64,000 nucleotides of DNA. Source: Caballeronia concitans (lineage in GTDB: Bacteria > Pseudomonadota > Gammaproteobacteria > Burkholderiales > Burkholderiaceae). The notes below the pieces were generated by a model, which was not told the DNA's origin, ran no database searches, and was given only the letters and a program-made list of their open reading frames with translations. Where the stretch lies: NCBI RefSeq assembly GCF_001544615.1, contig NZ_FCNV02000011.1:124001-188000 (forward strand). The letters are read 5' to 3'. Made by a program: the position numbers and the translations under genes. Shown piece by piece: positions 1 to 8,014 of this stretch (position 1 is the stretch's first letter; each line of letters starts with the position of its first letter).

Positions 1-970
1 ATGGCCCCAGCCCACGTCGGTCTTGCTCGATTCGAGCTTGTCCTGTTCGGCCTGGCGCTTGCGCATCTCGAATTCGTAGAGACGCGCCTTCAGCATCTGC
101 ATGGCTTCCGCGCGGTTGCGGTGCTGCGAGCGGTCGTTCTGGCACTGCACTACGATGCCCGTCGGCGCGTGCGTGAGACGCACGGCGGAATCCGTCTTGT
201 TGATGTGCTGGCCGCCCGCGCCCGATGCGCGATACGTGTCCGTGCGAATATCCGCCGGATTGATTTCGATCTCGATGGAGTCGTCGATTTCCGGATACAC
301 GAACACCGACGAGAACGACGTATGACGCCCGCCCGACGAGTCGAACGGCGACTTGCGCACGAGGCGGTGAATGCCGGTTTCGGTGCGCAGATAGCCGTAG
401 GCGTATTCGCCTTCGACCTTGATGGTCGCGCTCTTGATGCCGGCGACGTCGCCTTCGGATTCTTCGAGCACTTCGGTCTTGAAGCCCTTGCGCTCGCAGT
501 AGCGCAGGTACTGGCGCAGCAGCATGGACGCCCAGTCGCACGCTTCGGTGCCGCCCGCGCCCGCCTGAATGTCGATGAAGCAGTTGTTCGGATCGGCCGG
601 ATTCGAGAACATCCGGCGGAACTCCATGTCTTCGACGCGCGCCTTGAGTGCATCGGCGTCCGCTTCGCAAGCGACGAGCGTGTCTTCGTCGTTTTCCTCG
701 CGCGCCATGTCGAACAGATCCTGCGCGTCGCGCAGGTCGTTGCCGAGCGCGGTGAGCGTGGTCACGACGCCGTCGAGCAGCTTCTTCTCACGGCCGAGCG
801 CCTGGGCGTTTTTCGAATCGTTCCAGACGTTCGGGTCTTCGAGTTCCTTGTTGACTTCGGCTAGACGCGCGGATTTGGCGTCGTAGTCAAAGATACCCCC
901 GTAGCTCGCCCGCGCGGCGGCGCAGGTCGGCCAGAAGGCTTTCGATCGCGTTGAGACGTTCTGCTTCCAT
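1..970 (-). CDS. prfB: Peptide chain release factor 2 (RF2), 3' end outside window, programmed +1 frameshift
   Basis: RF2 reads UGA and UAA stop codons and triggers peptide release at the ribosome. The first frame runs from ATG at 970 and encodes about 27 residues starting [13 protein letters not shown]. It ends at an in-frame TGA (887-889), after which the protein continues in the +1 frame as [18 protein letters not shown] and on. The peptidyl-tRNA hydrolysis motif GGQ is visible near 210 in the context [17 protein letters not shown], so all conserved domains except the C-terminal tail are present. The in-frame stop is the classical autoregulatory recoding site of prfB and not a lesion. The reading frame is open at base 1, so the last few dozen residues lie outside. 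recJ lies further upstream on the same strand, with one extra gene in between. Confidence 0.97.
886..900 (-). promoter_or_regulatory. prfB programmed +1 frameshift signal
   Basis: On the minus strand a Shine-Dalgarno-like GGGGG run is followed by TAT CTT TGA C. The slippery CTT codon, the UGA stop, the 3' C and the short spacing from the G-run all match the known RF2 recoding element. Low RF2 slows decoding of UGA and lets tRNA-Leu slip +1, so RF2 controls its own synthesis. Confidence 0.95.
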
Positions 971-1079
971 TGTCGATCTTCGGCTTCGTAAAAAGGTGCA
1001 ATTATAGCCGATCGACGCCTTACGCCCGCTCCCAACCGCGCACGCGGAACGCGCGCCGGTGCGAGCGGCGCGGGTCTTT

Positions 1080-1958
1080 TCAACGCGCGTTCGCCGGCGC
1101 CTCGCGCAGTGCTTCGAGCGCCGCGATGTACTTTGCGGACTCTTCGGGCGTCGCCCCGATTTTCGGGTTGCGGAAAATCTCTTCGACTTGCGGTGCACCC
1201 ACGTAAGTCCGCAATTTCGAATAGAGCGCGCTCGCGACCGCTGTTCTGCTTTGCTTGAGGCAACTCAGGCAAAGATCGATGAAATCGATGGTGAGCACCG
1301 AGCTTTGCCGGGCGTTTTGCGCGAAGAAAATCAGATCGTCGTCTTCGACGTGGCGATGCATATTGAAAACGCCATGAAATCCGAAGGTGCGCTCGCGCGG
1401 GCGGGTGAATTCGGCGGAAAACCGGTCGGCGATATGCTCGGGCGCGAAACGAATGCCGTATTCCGCTTCCAGCATCGGGCGATATGTCCGGCAGATCAGT
1501 TCATCTTCGACTTTATCCGAATGCGGCGTGAATCGTTCGTCGCTGGCGATAATCTGAAGAAGCCGTCTGGAACGCAACGTGAATCCGCCGTTCCCGACCG
1601 CCATGCCGTCATGGTGATTCGGCCAGCGCGCGCCGATGTAATCGTACGCGAGGAAATCGTCCGACCAGGCGGACGGATTGGCGACGAATCCGTCCCATTG
1701 AACGAGCAGCACCCAGGGCGTCGATATGTATTCGAGGAGTTGCCTCATGACGAAGACGCTATATTCTTCCCGGGATTTGATGCGCGGTATCAGGCCGATT
1801 CGCACATTCGCATCGATTCGTTCGTCGGTCAGGAGAATCGTATCGCCAAACAGGCAATGCCTTCTGGAAATATCGAGCGCCCGGGCGGCAAGCATGGGAT
1901 TCAGGCAGTCCACTGCGCAAAGCGTGATATTGCGCAGGTTGATCTTTTCATTATTCAT
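1080..1958 (-). CDS. DUF5672 family protein (putative glycosyltransferase-like)
   Basis: This 292-residue cytosolic protein has the features I associate with DUF5672: the block [17 protein letters not shown] near residues 79-95, then YDYIGARWP and the [11 protein letters not shown] motif near residues 122-132. These resemble glycosyltransferase-fold proteins found near surface-polysaccharide genes, but no substrate can be read from the sequence. It starts at ATG 1958 with only a weak ribosome site. It sits between recJ and prfB, which are commonly close neighbours in this group. Its base composition is visibly more AT-rich than both neighbours (roughly half GC in lines I counted by eye), which suggests acquisition. 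Function is inferred from motifs only. Confidence 0.75.
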   Translation of the reverse strand: MNNEKINLRNITLCAVDCLNPMLAARALDISRRHCLFGDTILLTDERIDANVRIGLIPRIKSREEYSVFVMRQLLEYISTPWVLLVQWDGFVANPSAWSDDFLAYDYIGARWPNHHDGMAVGNGGFTLRSRRLLQIIASDERFTPHSDKVEDELICRTYRPMLEAEYGIRFAPEHIADRFSAEFTRPRERTFGFHGVFNMHRHVEDDDLIFFAQNARQSSVLTIDFIDLCLSCLKQSRTAVASALYSKLRTYVGAPQVEEIFRNPKIGATPEESAKYIAALEALREAPANAR

Positions 1959-2041
1959 CGACAGGCAAAAGCATAGGCGTCCGCAATCGCGTGATTATAT
2001 TTGCGCGGACCGCACATTCGCGACGATATTCGCGAAAATGA

Positions 2042-2069
2042 GAATTGACTGATTCGTGTCAATCAATTC
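2042..2069. repeat. Inverted repeat between recJ and the DUF5672 gene
   Basis: GAATTGA (2042-2048) is mirrored by TCAATTC (2063-2069), with further complementary bases inside. It lies in an AT-rich intergenic stretch. It has no adjacent T-run that would make it a clear intrinsic terminator, so it could be an operator or a terminator remnant. Confidence 0.4.
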
Positions 2070-2108
2070 CCGTATGCAATGCTTCTGGCCGTAGTTTCGC
2101 CGATGCAA

Positions 2109-3809
2109 CTACGCCGCGTGCTCGACGATCAATTGCACGCGCGCCACGCCATTCCACGAATCGCTGACGAGCCGGTACGCGACGGTCGCGCGCGGCGGCA
2201 GCGGATCGACGTGATTGAACCAGATCGCGTTGAAGCGCTGCCGCCCGCGCACGAGTTGCAGCTTCAGATGCTTTTCCTTGACGAGCGCCTGCGAAGCCAC
2301 GTCGAACTCGCCGGAGAACGTCGGCGCCGGAAAGCCCTGGCCCCAGACGGCGGCATCGAGCAGTTCCACGAACTGGGGCGTGAAATACGCGTCCTCCAGT
2401 TCGCCGTCGGTTTCGACGGTGCGCGCGAGGGCATCGGCGGTGAGCCATTCGCGGCCCACGCGCTCGAACGCGTCGGTGAAGCGCGCAATGTCCGCGGTGG
2501 CGAGCGTCAGGCCCGCCGCCATCGCGTGGCCGCCGAACTTGTGGATGAGGCCGGGCTCGCGCTTGCTGATCAGATCGACGGCGTCGCGCAGATGGAAGCC
2601 CGGAATCGAGCGGCCGGAGCCTTTCGAGAGCGTGCCGGCGTCGTCGGCGTGCGCGAACGTAAACGACGGCCGATGAAACCGCTCCTTCAGCCGACCCGCG
2701 ACGATGCCGATCACGCCCTGATGCCAGCCCGGATCGAAGAGCGTGAGCGTCGCGCGCTCGCCAGGCTGAAAGTTCTGCAGTTCCGCGAGCGCCTGCTGCT
2801 GCATGCCGGCTTCGATTTCGCGCCGCTCGCGATTCATCGAATCCAGTTGCTGCGCGAGTTCCCACGCGCGGCCGATGTCGTCGGTCGTCAAACATTCGAT
2901 GCCGAGCGACATGTCCGAGAGCCGTCCCGCCGCGTTCAGCCGCGGCCCCAGCGCGAAGCCGAGATCGAAGCCGGATGCCGCGCGCGCATCGCGGCCCGCC
3001 GCGCGAAAGAGCGCCGCGATGCCCGGCTGCATGCGTCCCGCGCGAATCCGCTTCAAGCCTTGCGCGACGAGAATCCGGTTGTTCGCATCGAGCTTCACGA
3101 CATCCGCGACGGTGCCGAGCGCGACGAGATCGAGCAGGCCGTCCAGACGCGGCTCCGGCGCGTTCTCGTAAGCGCCGCGACGGCGCAACTCGGCGCGCAG
3201 CGCGAGCAGCACGTAGAACATCACGCCCACGCCCGCGATGCACTTGCTCGGAAACGCGCAGCCCGGCTGGTTCGGATTGACGATCGCGCGCGCGGCGGGC
3301 AGTTCGTCGCCGGGCAGGTGATGATCGGTCACGAGCACGTCGATGCCGAGCGCATTCGCCGCCGCGACACCCTCGACGCTGGCGATGCCGTTATCGACGG
3401 TGATCAGCAGTTCGGGCAGTCCGAGCGGCGAGCGCGCGGCCAGTTCGACGATTTCCGGCGTCAGTCCGTAGCCGTATTCGAAGCGATTCGGCACCAGATA
3501 GTCGATGCTTGCGCCGAACATCCGCAAGCCGCGCACCGCGACGGCGCAGGCGGTCGCGCCGTCGCAGTCGTAATCCGCGACGACGAGCATGCGCTTCTTT
3601 GCGGCGAGCGCATCGGCGAGCACGACGGCGGCATCGTCGCAACCTTTCAGGCCGACGGGCGCGTGCAGGCGCTTGAATTCGGTCTCGATTTCGTCGGGCG
3701 ACGTGACACCGCGCGCCGCGTAGAGCCGCGCGATCACGGGATGCAGGCCGTGGCGCATCAGCGCTTCGGCGTCGGCGGGGGAGGAAGCGCGCGTAACGAT
3801 TCGCGTCAT
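2109..3809 (-). CDS. recJ: Single-stranded-DNA-specific exonuclease RecJ
   Basis: RecJ is a 5'-3' ssDNA exonuclease used in RecF-pathway recombination, mismatch repair and base excision repair. The 566-residue product is close to the 577 residues of E. coli RecJ. The DHH phosphoesterase motifs are present: DYDCDG (residues 79-84), a VDNG motif near 138-141 and TDHH (161-164). The DHHA1 part carries GSGRSIPGF and KFGGHAMAAG, and a C-terminal OB-like region follows. The start is ATG 3809. The RpfE-like gene lies 25 bases upstream on the same strand, so the two are probably co-transcribed. Confidence 0.97.
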   Translation of the reverse strand: MTRIVTRASSPADAEALMRHGLHPVIARLYAARGVTSPDEIETEFKRLHAPVGLKGCDDAAVVLADALAAKKRMLVVADYDCDGATACAVAVRGLRMFGASIDYLVPNRFEYGYGLTPEIVELAARSPLGLPELLITVDNGIASVEGVAAANALGIDVLVTDHHLPGDELPAARAIVNPNQPGCAFPSKCIAGVGVMFYVLLALRAELRRRGAYENAPEPRLDGLLDLVALGTVADVVKLDANNRILVAQGLKRIRAGRMQPGIAALFRAAGRDARAASGFDLGFALGPRLNAAGRLSDMSLGIECLTTDDIGRAWELAQQLDSMNRERREIEAGMQQQALAELQNFQPGERATLTLFDPGWHQGVIGIVAGRLKERFHRPSFTFAHADDAGTLSKGSGRSIPGFHLRDAVDLISKREPGLIHKFGGHAMAAGLTLATADIARFTDAFERVGREWLTADALARTVETDGELEDAYFTPQFVELLDAAVWGQGFPAPTFSGEFDVASQALVKEKHLKLQLVRGRQRFNAIWFNHVDPLPPRATVAYRLVSDSWNGVARVQLIVEHAA

Positions 3810-3834
3810 TCGGGGTTCGCCTTTATTCGATGCT

Positions 3835-4932
3835 TTATTCGATGAAGAGCGCCGCGATCGGCCGGCGACGCCAGAACTTGCGCAAGTCGGCGCGCGTGAC
3901 GGAGAGCGTGACCGAGCCGGTGTCGCCGCAGAGCGTGAGGCCGAAGCGCTTGAGCGAGCCGTTCGCGAGCGCGTTCAGCGCGGGCGCGAACCAGTCGTTC
4001 TCGAGCGCCTTCAGCGACGCGTTCCAGCGCGCCCAGTCCTGCTCGATGAACGGCGCGGAAAACGGATCGAGTTCGACGAGCGTGGCGCCTTCGGTGTTCT
4101 TGTCGGCCAATGCGGCGAGGCTTTCGGGCGATCGCTCCGGCGCGACGCCCGCGGCGATCGCAAGCCCGCGCGTCGCGGCGGCATCCGACATCACGCGCGC
4201 GAACGGGCTCGTCACGGGACGCATCGCGCCTTGTGCGTGCAGCCAGATGGAATTGATCGCCGGCAGTCCGCGCGACTCGCGGTCGACATTGAGCGGATGC
4301 TCGAACCACGCCATCTGCACTTCGTTCTGCAGCTTCATCCAGGCGCGCGAGCGTTCTCCGGTGCGGGCTTCGTGCGGCAGCCAGATTTCGATGTTGCGCC
4401 CCGTCGCGCGCAACGGCGATGCGCCCGCGAGCGCGCCGAGCGCCTCGCCGGACACGTACCAGCGCAGCGGCGTGGGCGCTTGCAGCACGATGCCGAGATC
4501 TTCGATGACCGGCCGCGCCGTTTCCAGCAACGCGCGCGCTTCCTCGGTACGCACGCCGAGCGTGGCGGGATCGATCAGCACGAGATGATCGTGCGCGATC
4601 CGCACGTGGACCGGCTCGATGCAGGCCCAGAGCGCATCGCCGGGCGTGCCGCCATCGGCGAGCAGCATGAAGGGAGCGAGCGGGGCGTCGTCGGCGTGAC
4701 GTTGGCCCGCGCTCGATGCGACCGCGCCGAAGCGTTGCGCGATCCAGCGTTCGTGCGGCAGCGTGCGCTGAAAGTCTTCGCCGATCACGCGCTCTTCGAG
4801 CGTGGCGCGGGCGAGCAGTTTGTCGAGCGCCGCGCTTTCCAGTCCGTGCAATGCGGTGGCGGCGTCCGCGGCCGAGGGCAGCGCGAACGGCAGCAGAAGA
4901 TGAAGGTCGGGAACGGGCATGATGGTCGGCAT
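3835..4932 (-). CDS. RpfE-like conserved protein (phosphoglycerate-mutase-like annotation in databases)
   Basis: This 365-residue soluble protein has no motif I can assign a reaction to. Its position directly upstream of recJ matches the rpfE gene of the Xanthomonas rpf cluster and its betaproteobacterial relatives, some of which are annotated as cofactor-independent phosphoglycerate mutase-like. The call rests on synteny and general resemblance. A TACAAT box (4936 to 4931 on the minus strand) overlaps the first ATG (4932). If it is the -10, the second ATG at 4920 (MPVPDLHLLL) is the more likely start and the message would have almost no leader. The gene is divergent from lolC. Confidence 0.6.
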   Translation of the reverse strand: MPTIMPVPDLHLLLPFALPSAADAATALHGLESAALDKLLARATLEERVIGEDFQRTLPHERWIAQRFGAVASSAGQRHADDAPLAPFMLLADGGTPGDALWACIEPVHVRIAHDHLVLIDPATLGVRTEEARALLETARPVIEDLGIVLQAPTPLRWYVSGEALGALAGASPLRATGRNIEIWLPHEARTGERSRAWMKLQNEVQMAWFEHPLNVDRESRGLPAINSIWLHAQGAMRPVTSPFARVMSDAAATRGLAIAAGVAPERSPESLAALADKNTEGATLVELDPFSAPFIEQDWARWNASLKALENDWFAPALNALANGSLKRFGLTLCGDTGSVTLSVTRADLRKFWRRRPIAALFIE

Positions 4933-5175
4933 TGTAGGGCAAAGCGTGGGGCTGGATCGGGCGCGCGCCGCGCGAGTTTGTCCGTCGAAATGGCCGTTCG
5001 GGAGCCGGCCGAATGGCTAACGCGCGCTGTCGGCTGTTACGGCGCATTCGTCACCTATGGCAAACTTTCGCAAATTTCGGCCATGCGTTGCATCGGCGAG
5101 ATGACCGTCAGGCCGCAACAAAGCGCAACACCAACGAGCAACACCAACGCAGCACTCGCAGAAGAAAGGATTCGC

Positions 5176-6429
5176 TTGAAACTCCCGTACGAATGGCAGA
5201 TTGGCTGGCGCTACACACGCGCCAGCAAACGCACCACAGGCAACGGCTTCATCTCCTTCATCGCGCTCGTGTCGATGGCGGGCATCGCCCTCGGCGTCGC
5301 AGCGCTGATCGTCGTGTTGTCGGTCATGAACGGCTTCCAGAAGGAAGTGCGCGACCGCATGCTGTCGGTGCTCGCGCACGTCGAGATCTTTTCGCCGACC
5401 GGCTCGATGCCCAACTGGCAACTGACCGCGCAGGAAGCGCGCCGCAATCCCGAAGTGATCGGCGCGGCGCCTTATGTCGAGGCGCAGGCGCTGCTCACGC
5501 GGCAAGGCGCGGTGAGCGGCGTCGCGCTGCGCGGCGTGGAGCCGTCGCTCGAGCCGCAAGTGTCGGATATCGGCAAGGAAATGCGCGCGGGCAAGCTCGC
5601 GGATCTCGTGCCGGGCGAATTCGGCATCGTGCTCGGCGGCGATCTGGCGACGAATCTCGGCGTGATGACCGGCGACAAGATCACGCTCGTCGCGCCCGAA
5701 GGCACCATCACGCCGGCTGGCATGATGCCGCGCCTGAAGCAGTTCACGGTCGTCGGCATCTTCGAATCGGGACACTATGAATACGACTCGACGCTCGCGC
5801 TCATTTCGATGCGCGACGCCGAAGCGCTCTTCCGCCTGCCCGCGCCGACCGGCGTGCGCCTGCGCCTGAAGGACATGCAGCGCGCGCCCGAAGTCGCGCG
5901 GCAACTGTCGCACACGCTGTCCGGCGATCTTTATATCCGCGACTGGACGCAGCAGAACAAGACGTGGTTCTCCGCCGTGCAGATCGAAAAGCGCATGATG
6001 TTCATCATCCTCACGCTGATCATCGCGGTGGCGGCGTTCAATCTGGTGTCGTCGCTCGTGATGACCGTCACCGACAAGCAAGCCGATATCGCCATTCTTC
6101 GCACGCTCGGCGCGCAGCCCGGCTCGATCATGAAGATATTCGTGGTGCAGGGCGTGACCATCGGCTTCATCGGCACGGCGCTCGGCGTCTCGCTCGGCTG
6201 CCTGATCGCGTGGAGCATTCCGTGGCTCGTGCCGATGATCGAGCATCTGCTCGGCGTGCAATTCCTGCCGCCTTCGGTTTATTTCATCAGCGAACTGCCG
6301 TCGGAACTCGTGCCGGGCGATGTCGCGAAGATCGGCGTCATTGCGTTCCTGCTTTCGTCGCTCGCCACGCTCTATCCGAGCTGGCGCGGCGCGAAGGTCC
6401 GTCCGGCGGAGGCGCTGCGCTATGAGTGA
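5176..6429 (+). CDS. lolC: Lipoprotein-releasing ABC transporter permease, LolC/LolE/LolF family
   Basis: This inner-membrane permease works with LolD to extract outer-membrane lipoproteins and hand them to LolA. The chosen start is TTG 5176 ([15 protein letters not shown]), preceded by AAGAAAGGA at 5162-5170. It gives 417 residues; E. coli LolC has 399. A membrane segment near residues 25-50 is followed by a large periplasmic domain. Three C-terminal membrane segments follow (around [28 protein letters not shown] and [16 protein letters not shown]). The end overlaps lolD by 8 bases. Only one permease gene accompanies lolD here, so it may act as a homodimeric LolF-type permease; a second permease elsewhere cannot be excluded. 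Confidence 0.93.
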   Translation: MKLPYEWQIGWRYTRASKRTTGNGFISFIALVSMAGIALGVAALIVVLSVMNGFQKEVRDRMLSVLAHVEIFSPTGSMPNWQLTAQEARRNPEVIGAAPYVEAQALLTRQGAVSGVALRGVEPSLEPQVSDIGKEMRAGKLADLVPGEFGIVLGGDLATNLGVMTGDKITLVAPEGTITPAGMMPRLKQFTVVGIFESGHYEYDSTLALISMRDAEALFRLPAPTGVRLRLKDMQRAPEVARQLSHTLSGDLYIRDWTQQNKTWFSAVQIEKRMMFIILTLIIAVAAFNLVSSLVMTVTDKQADIAILRTLGAQPGSIMKIFVVQGVTIGFIGTALGVSLGCLIAWSIPWLVPMIEHLLGVQFLPPSVYFISELPSELVPGDVAKIGVIAFLLSSLATLYPSWRGAKVRPAEALRYE

Positions 6430-7135
6430 CATGATTCCAGACAACAACATCGTGCTGCACGCAACGGCGATTTCGAAGACCTTCGTGCAGGGCGGCTTCA
6501 ATGTGCAGGTGCTCGACAACGCGCAACTCGAAGTGCGGCGCGGCGAGAAGCTCGCGATCGTCGGCGCGTCCGGCTCCGGCAAGAGCACGCTTTTGCATGT
6601 GCTCGGCGGACTCGACGAACCGAGCGCGGGCAAGGTCTCGCTGCTCGGCAAGCCTTTCACGGAGCTGAAGGAAAAGGAGCGCAACGACCTGCGCAATCGC
6701 GCGCTCGGCTTCGTGTATCAGTTCCATCATCTGCTGCCGGAATTCACCGCGCTCGATAACGTCGCGATGCCGCTGCGCATCCGCCGCATGTCCGAGGACG
6801 CCGCGCGCAAAGAGGCGATGGGCATGCTGGAGCGCGTGGGCATCGGGCATCGCGCGAAGCATCGGCCAGGCGAACTGTCGGGCGGCGAGCGGCAGCGCGT
6901 GGCGATCGCGCGGGCGCTGGTCACGCGTCCTGCGTGCGTGCTCGCCGACGAACCCACCGGCAATCTCGACGGCGGCACCGCCGATACCGTCTTCAACCTG
7001 ATGCTCGAACTGTCGCAGACGCTGGAGACGAGCTTCGTGATCGTCACGCACGATCCCGATCTCGCCGCGCGCTGCGACCGCATCATGCGTCTGCGCGACG
7101 GCGTGCTGCACGAAGAGCCGTCGGTGCCGGTCTGA
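6422..7135 (+). CDS. lolD: Lipoprotein-releasing ABC transporter ATPase LolD
   Basis: This is the cytoplasmic ATPase that powers lipoprotein release by the LolC-type permease. It has 237 residues from ATG 6422, inside the end of lolC; a second ATG at 6431 is possible. The Walker A motif is GASGSGKST (residues 48-56). The Q-loop context is [11 protein letters not shown], typical of the MacB/LolD subfamily. The signature is [15 protein letters not shown] and Walker B is [12 protein letters not shown], with the switch His in VTHDPDLA. The overlap with lolC indicates translational coupling. Confidence 0.96.
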   Translation: MSDMIPDNNIVLHATAISKTFVQGGFNVQVLDNAQLEVRRGEKLAIVGASGSGKSTLLHVLGGLDEPSAGKVSLLGKPFTELKEKERNDLRNRALGFVYQFHHLLPEFTALDNVAMPLRIRRMSEDAARKEAMGMLERVGIGHRAKHRPGELSGGERQRVAIARALVTRPACVLADEPTGNLDGGTADTVFNLMLELSQTLETSFVIVTHDPDLAARCDRIMRLRDGVLHEEPSVPV

Positions 7136-7159
7136 ACGCTGCGGGACGCGGAGAACGCC

Positions 7160-7948
7160 ATGTGGATCGATACGCACTGTCATCTCGATGCCTCGGAGTT
7201 CGACGCGGACCGCGACGACGTCGCCCGCGCGGCGTTCGATGCGAGCGTGCGGCGTATCGTGATTCCCGGCGTCGAGCGCGCGAACTTCGATACGGTGCGC
7301 GCGCTCGCGCATCGCGTGAAAGGCGGGGCATATGCGCTCGGCATCCATCCGCTTTTCACGCCGCGCGCCACCGACGACGACCTGCGCGTGCTGCGCGACC
7401 AGATCGCCGCGAGCCTCGACGATCCGCGTTTTGTCGGCATCGGCGAAATCGGGCTGGATTATTTCGTGCCGACGCTCGACGACGCGCGTCAGCAGTTCTT
7501 CTACTACGAGCAACTGAAGCTCGCGCGCGAATTCGGTCTGCCGGTCATTTGCCACGTGCGCAAGTCGCAGGACAAGGTGCTGAAGGGCTTGCGCGTGCAC
7601 GACATTCATTGCGGCATCGCGCATGCGTTCAACGGCAGCTTCCAGCAGGCCGAGGCGTTCATCGCGCAGGGCATGCATCTCGGCTTCGGCGGCAATCTCA
7701 CTTTTGAGCGCGCGCGGCAGATCCGGCGGCTGGCGGCGGAACTTCCGCTCGATGCGATCGTGCTCGAAACCGATGCGCCCGATATCGCGCCGGCCTGGCG
7801 CTACAAGGGACGCAACACGCCGGATCAGGTCGCGGGCATCGCGAAGGTGCTGGCGGAGCTGCGCGGCATCGACGAAAACGCGCTTTCCATAGGCACAACG
7901 GCTAACGCTCACGCGGCGCTGCCCCGGCTCGCGCTCGCTTCTTCATAA
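7160..7948 (+). CDS. tatD: TatD family metal-dependent deoxyribonuclease
   Basis: This 262-residue TIM-barrel hydrolase begins MWIDTHCHLD, where the metal-binding HxH is visible. It continues with GIHP, GEIGLDYF (Glu ligand), CHVRK, IAHAFNGS and LETDAPD. The family contains 3'-5' exonucleases and endonucleases acting in DNA repair, but the exact substrate cannot be read. It lies 24 bases after lolD on the same strand, and a ComEC gene follows. The end shows no sign of truncation. Confidence 0.92.
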   Translation: MWIDTHCHLDASEFDADRDDVARAAFDASVRRIVIPGVERANFDTVRALAHRVKGGAYALGIHPLFTPRATDDDLRVLRDQIAASLDDPRFVGIGEIGLDYFVPTLDDARQQFFYYEQLKLAREFGLPVICHVRKSQDKVLKGLRVHDIHCGIAHAFNGSFQQAEAFIAQGMHLGFGGNLTFERARQIRRLAAELPLDAIVLETDAPDIAPAWRYKGRNTPDQVAGIAKVLAELRGIDENALSIGTTANAHAALPRLALASS

Positions 7949-8014
7949 TCGTCGGCAAGTTGCATTCGATTCGGATGGCTAACGTTATCCGAAGCGAATG
8001 CGTTCGTCTCGACG

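Noticed and set aside
887-889. In-frame TGA in prfB as a nonsense mutation
   Set aside because: The context is the classical RF2 recoding site, so it is functional.
2079-3845. 588-codon plus-strand frame over recJ
   Set aside because: It is a GC-rich shadow frame with Arg/Ala/Glu-rich composition and no family resemblance. recJ on the minus strand has all expected motifs. Many similar antisense frames in the window were dropped for the same reason.
4231-5175. Long open upstream extension of the lolC frame
   Set aside because: It runs antisense through the RpfE-like gene. A TTG at 5176 with a good ribosome site matches the known LolC N-terminus.
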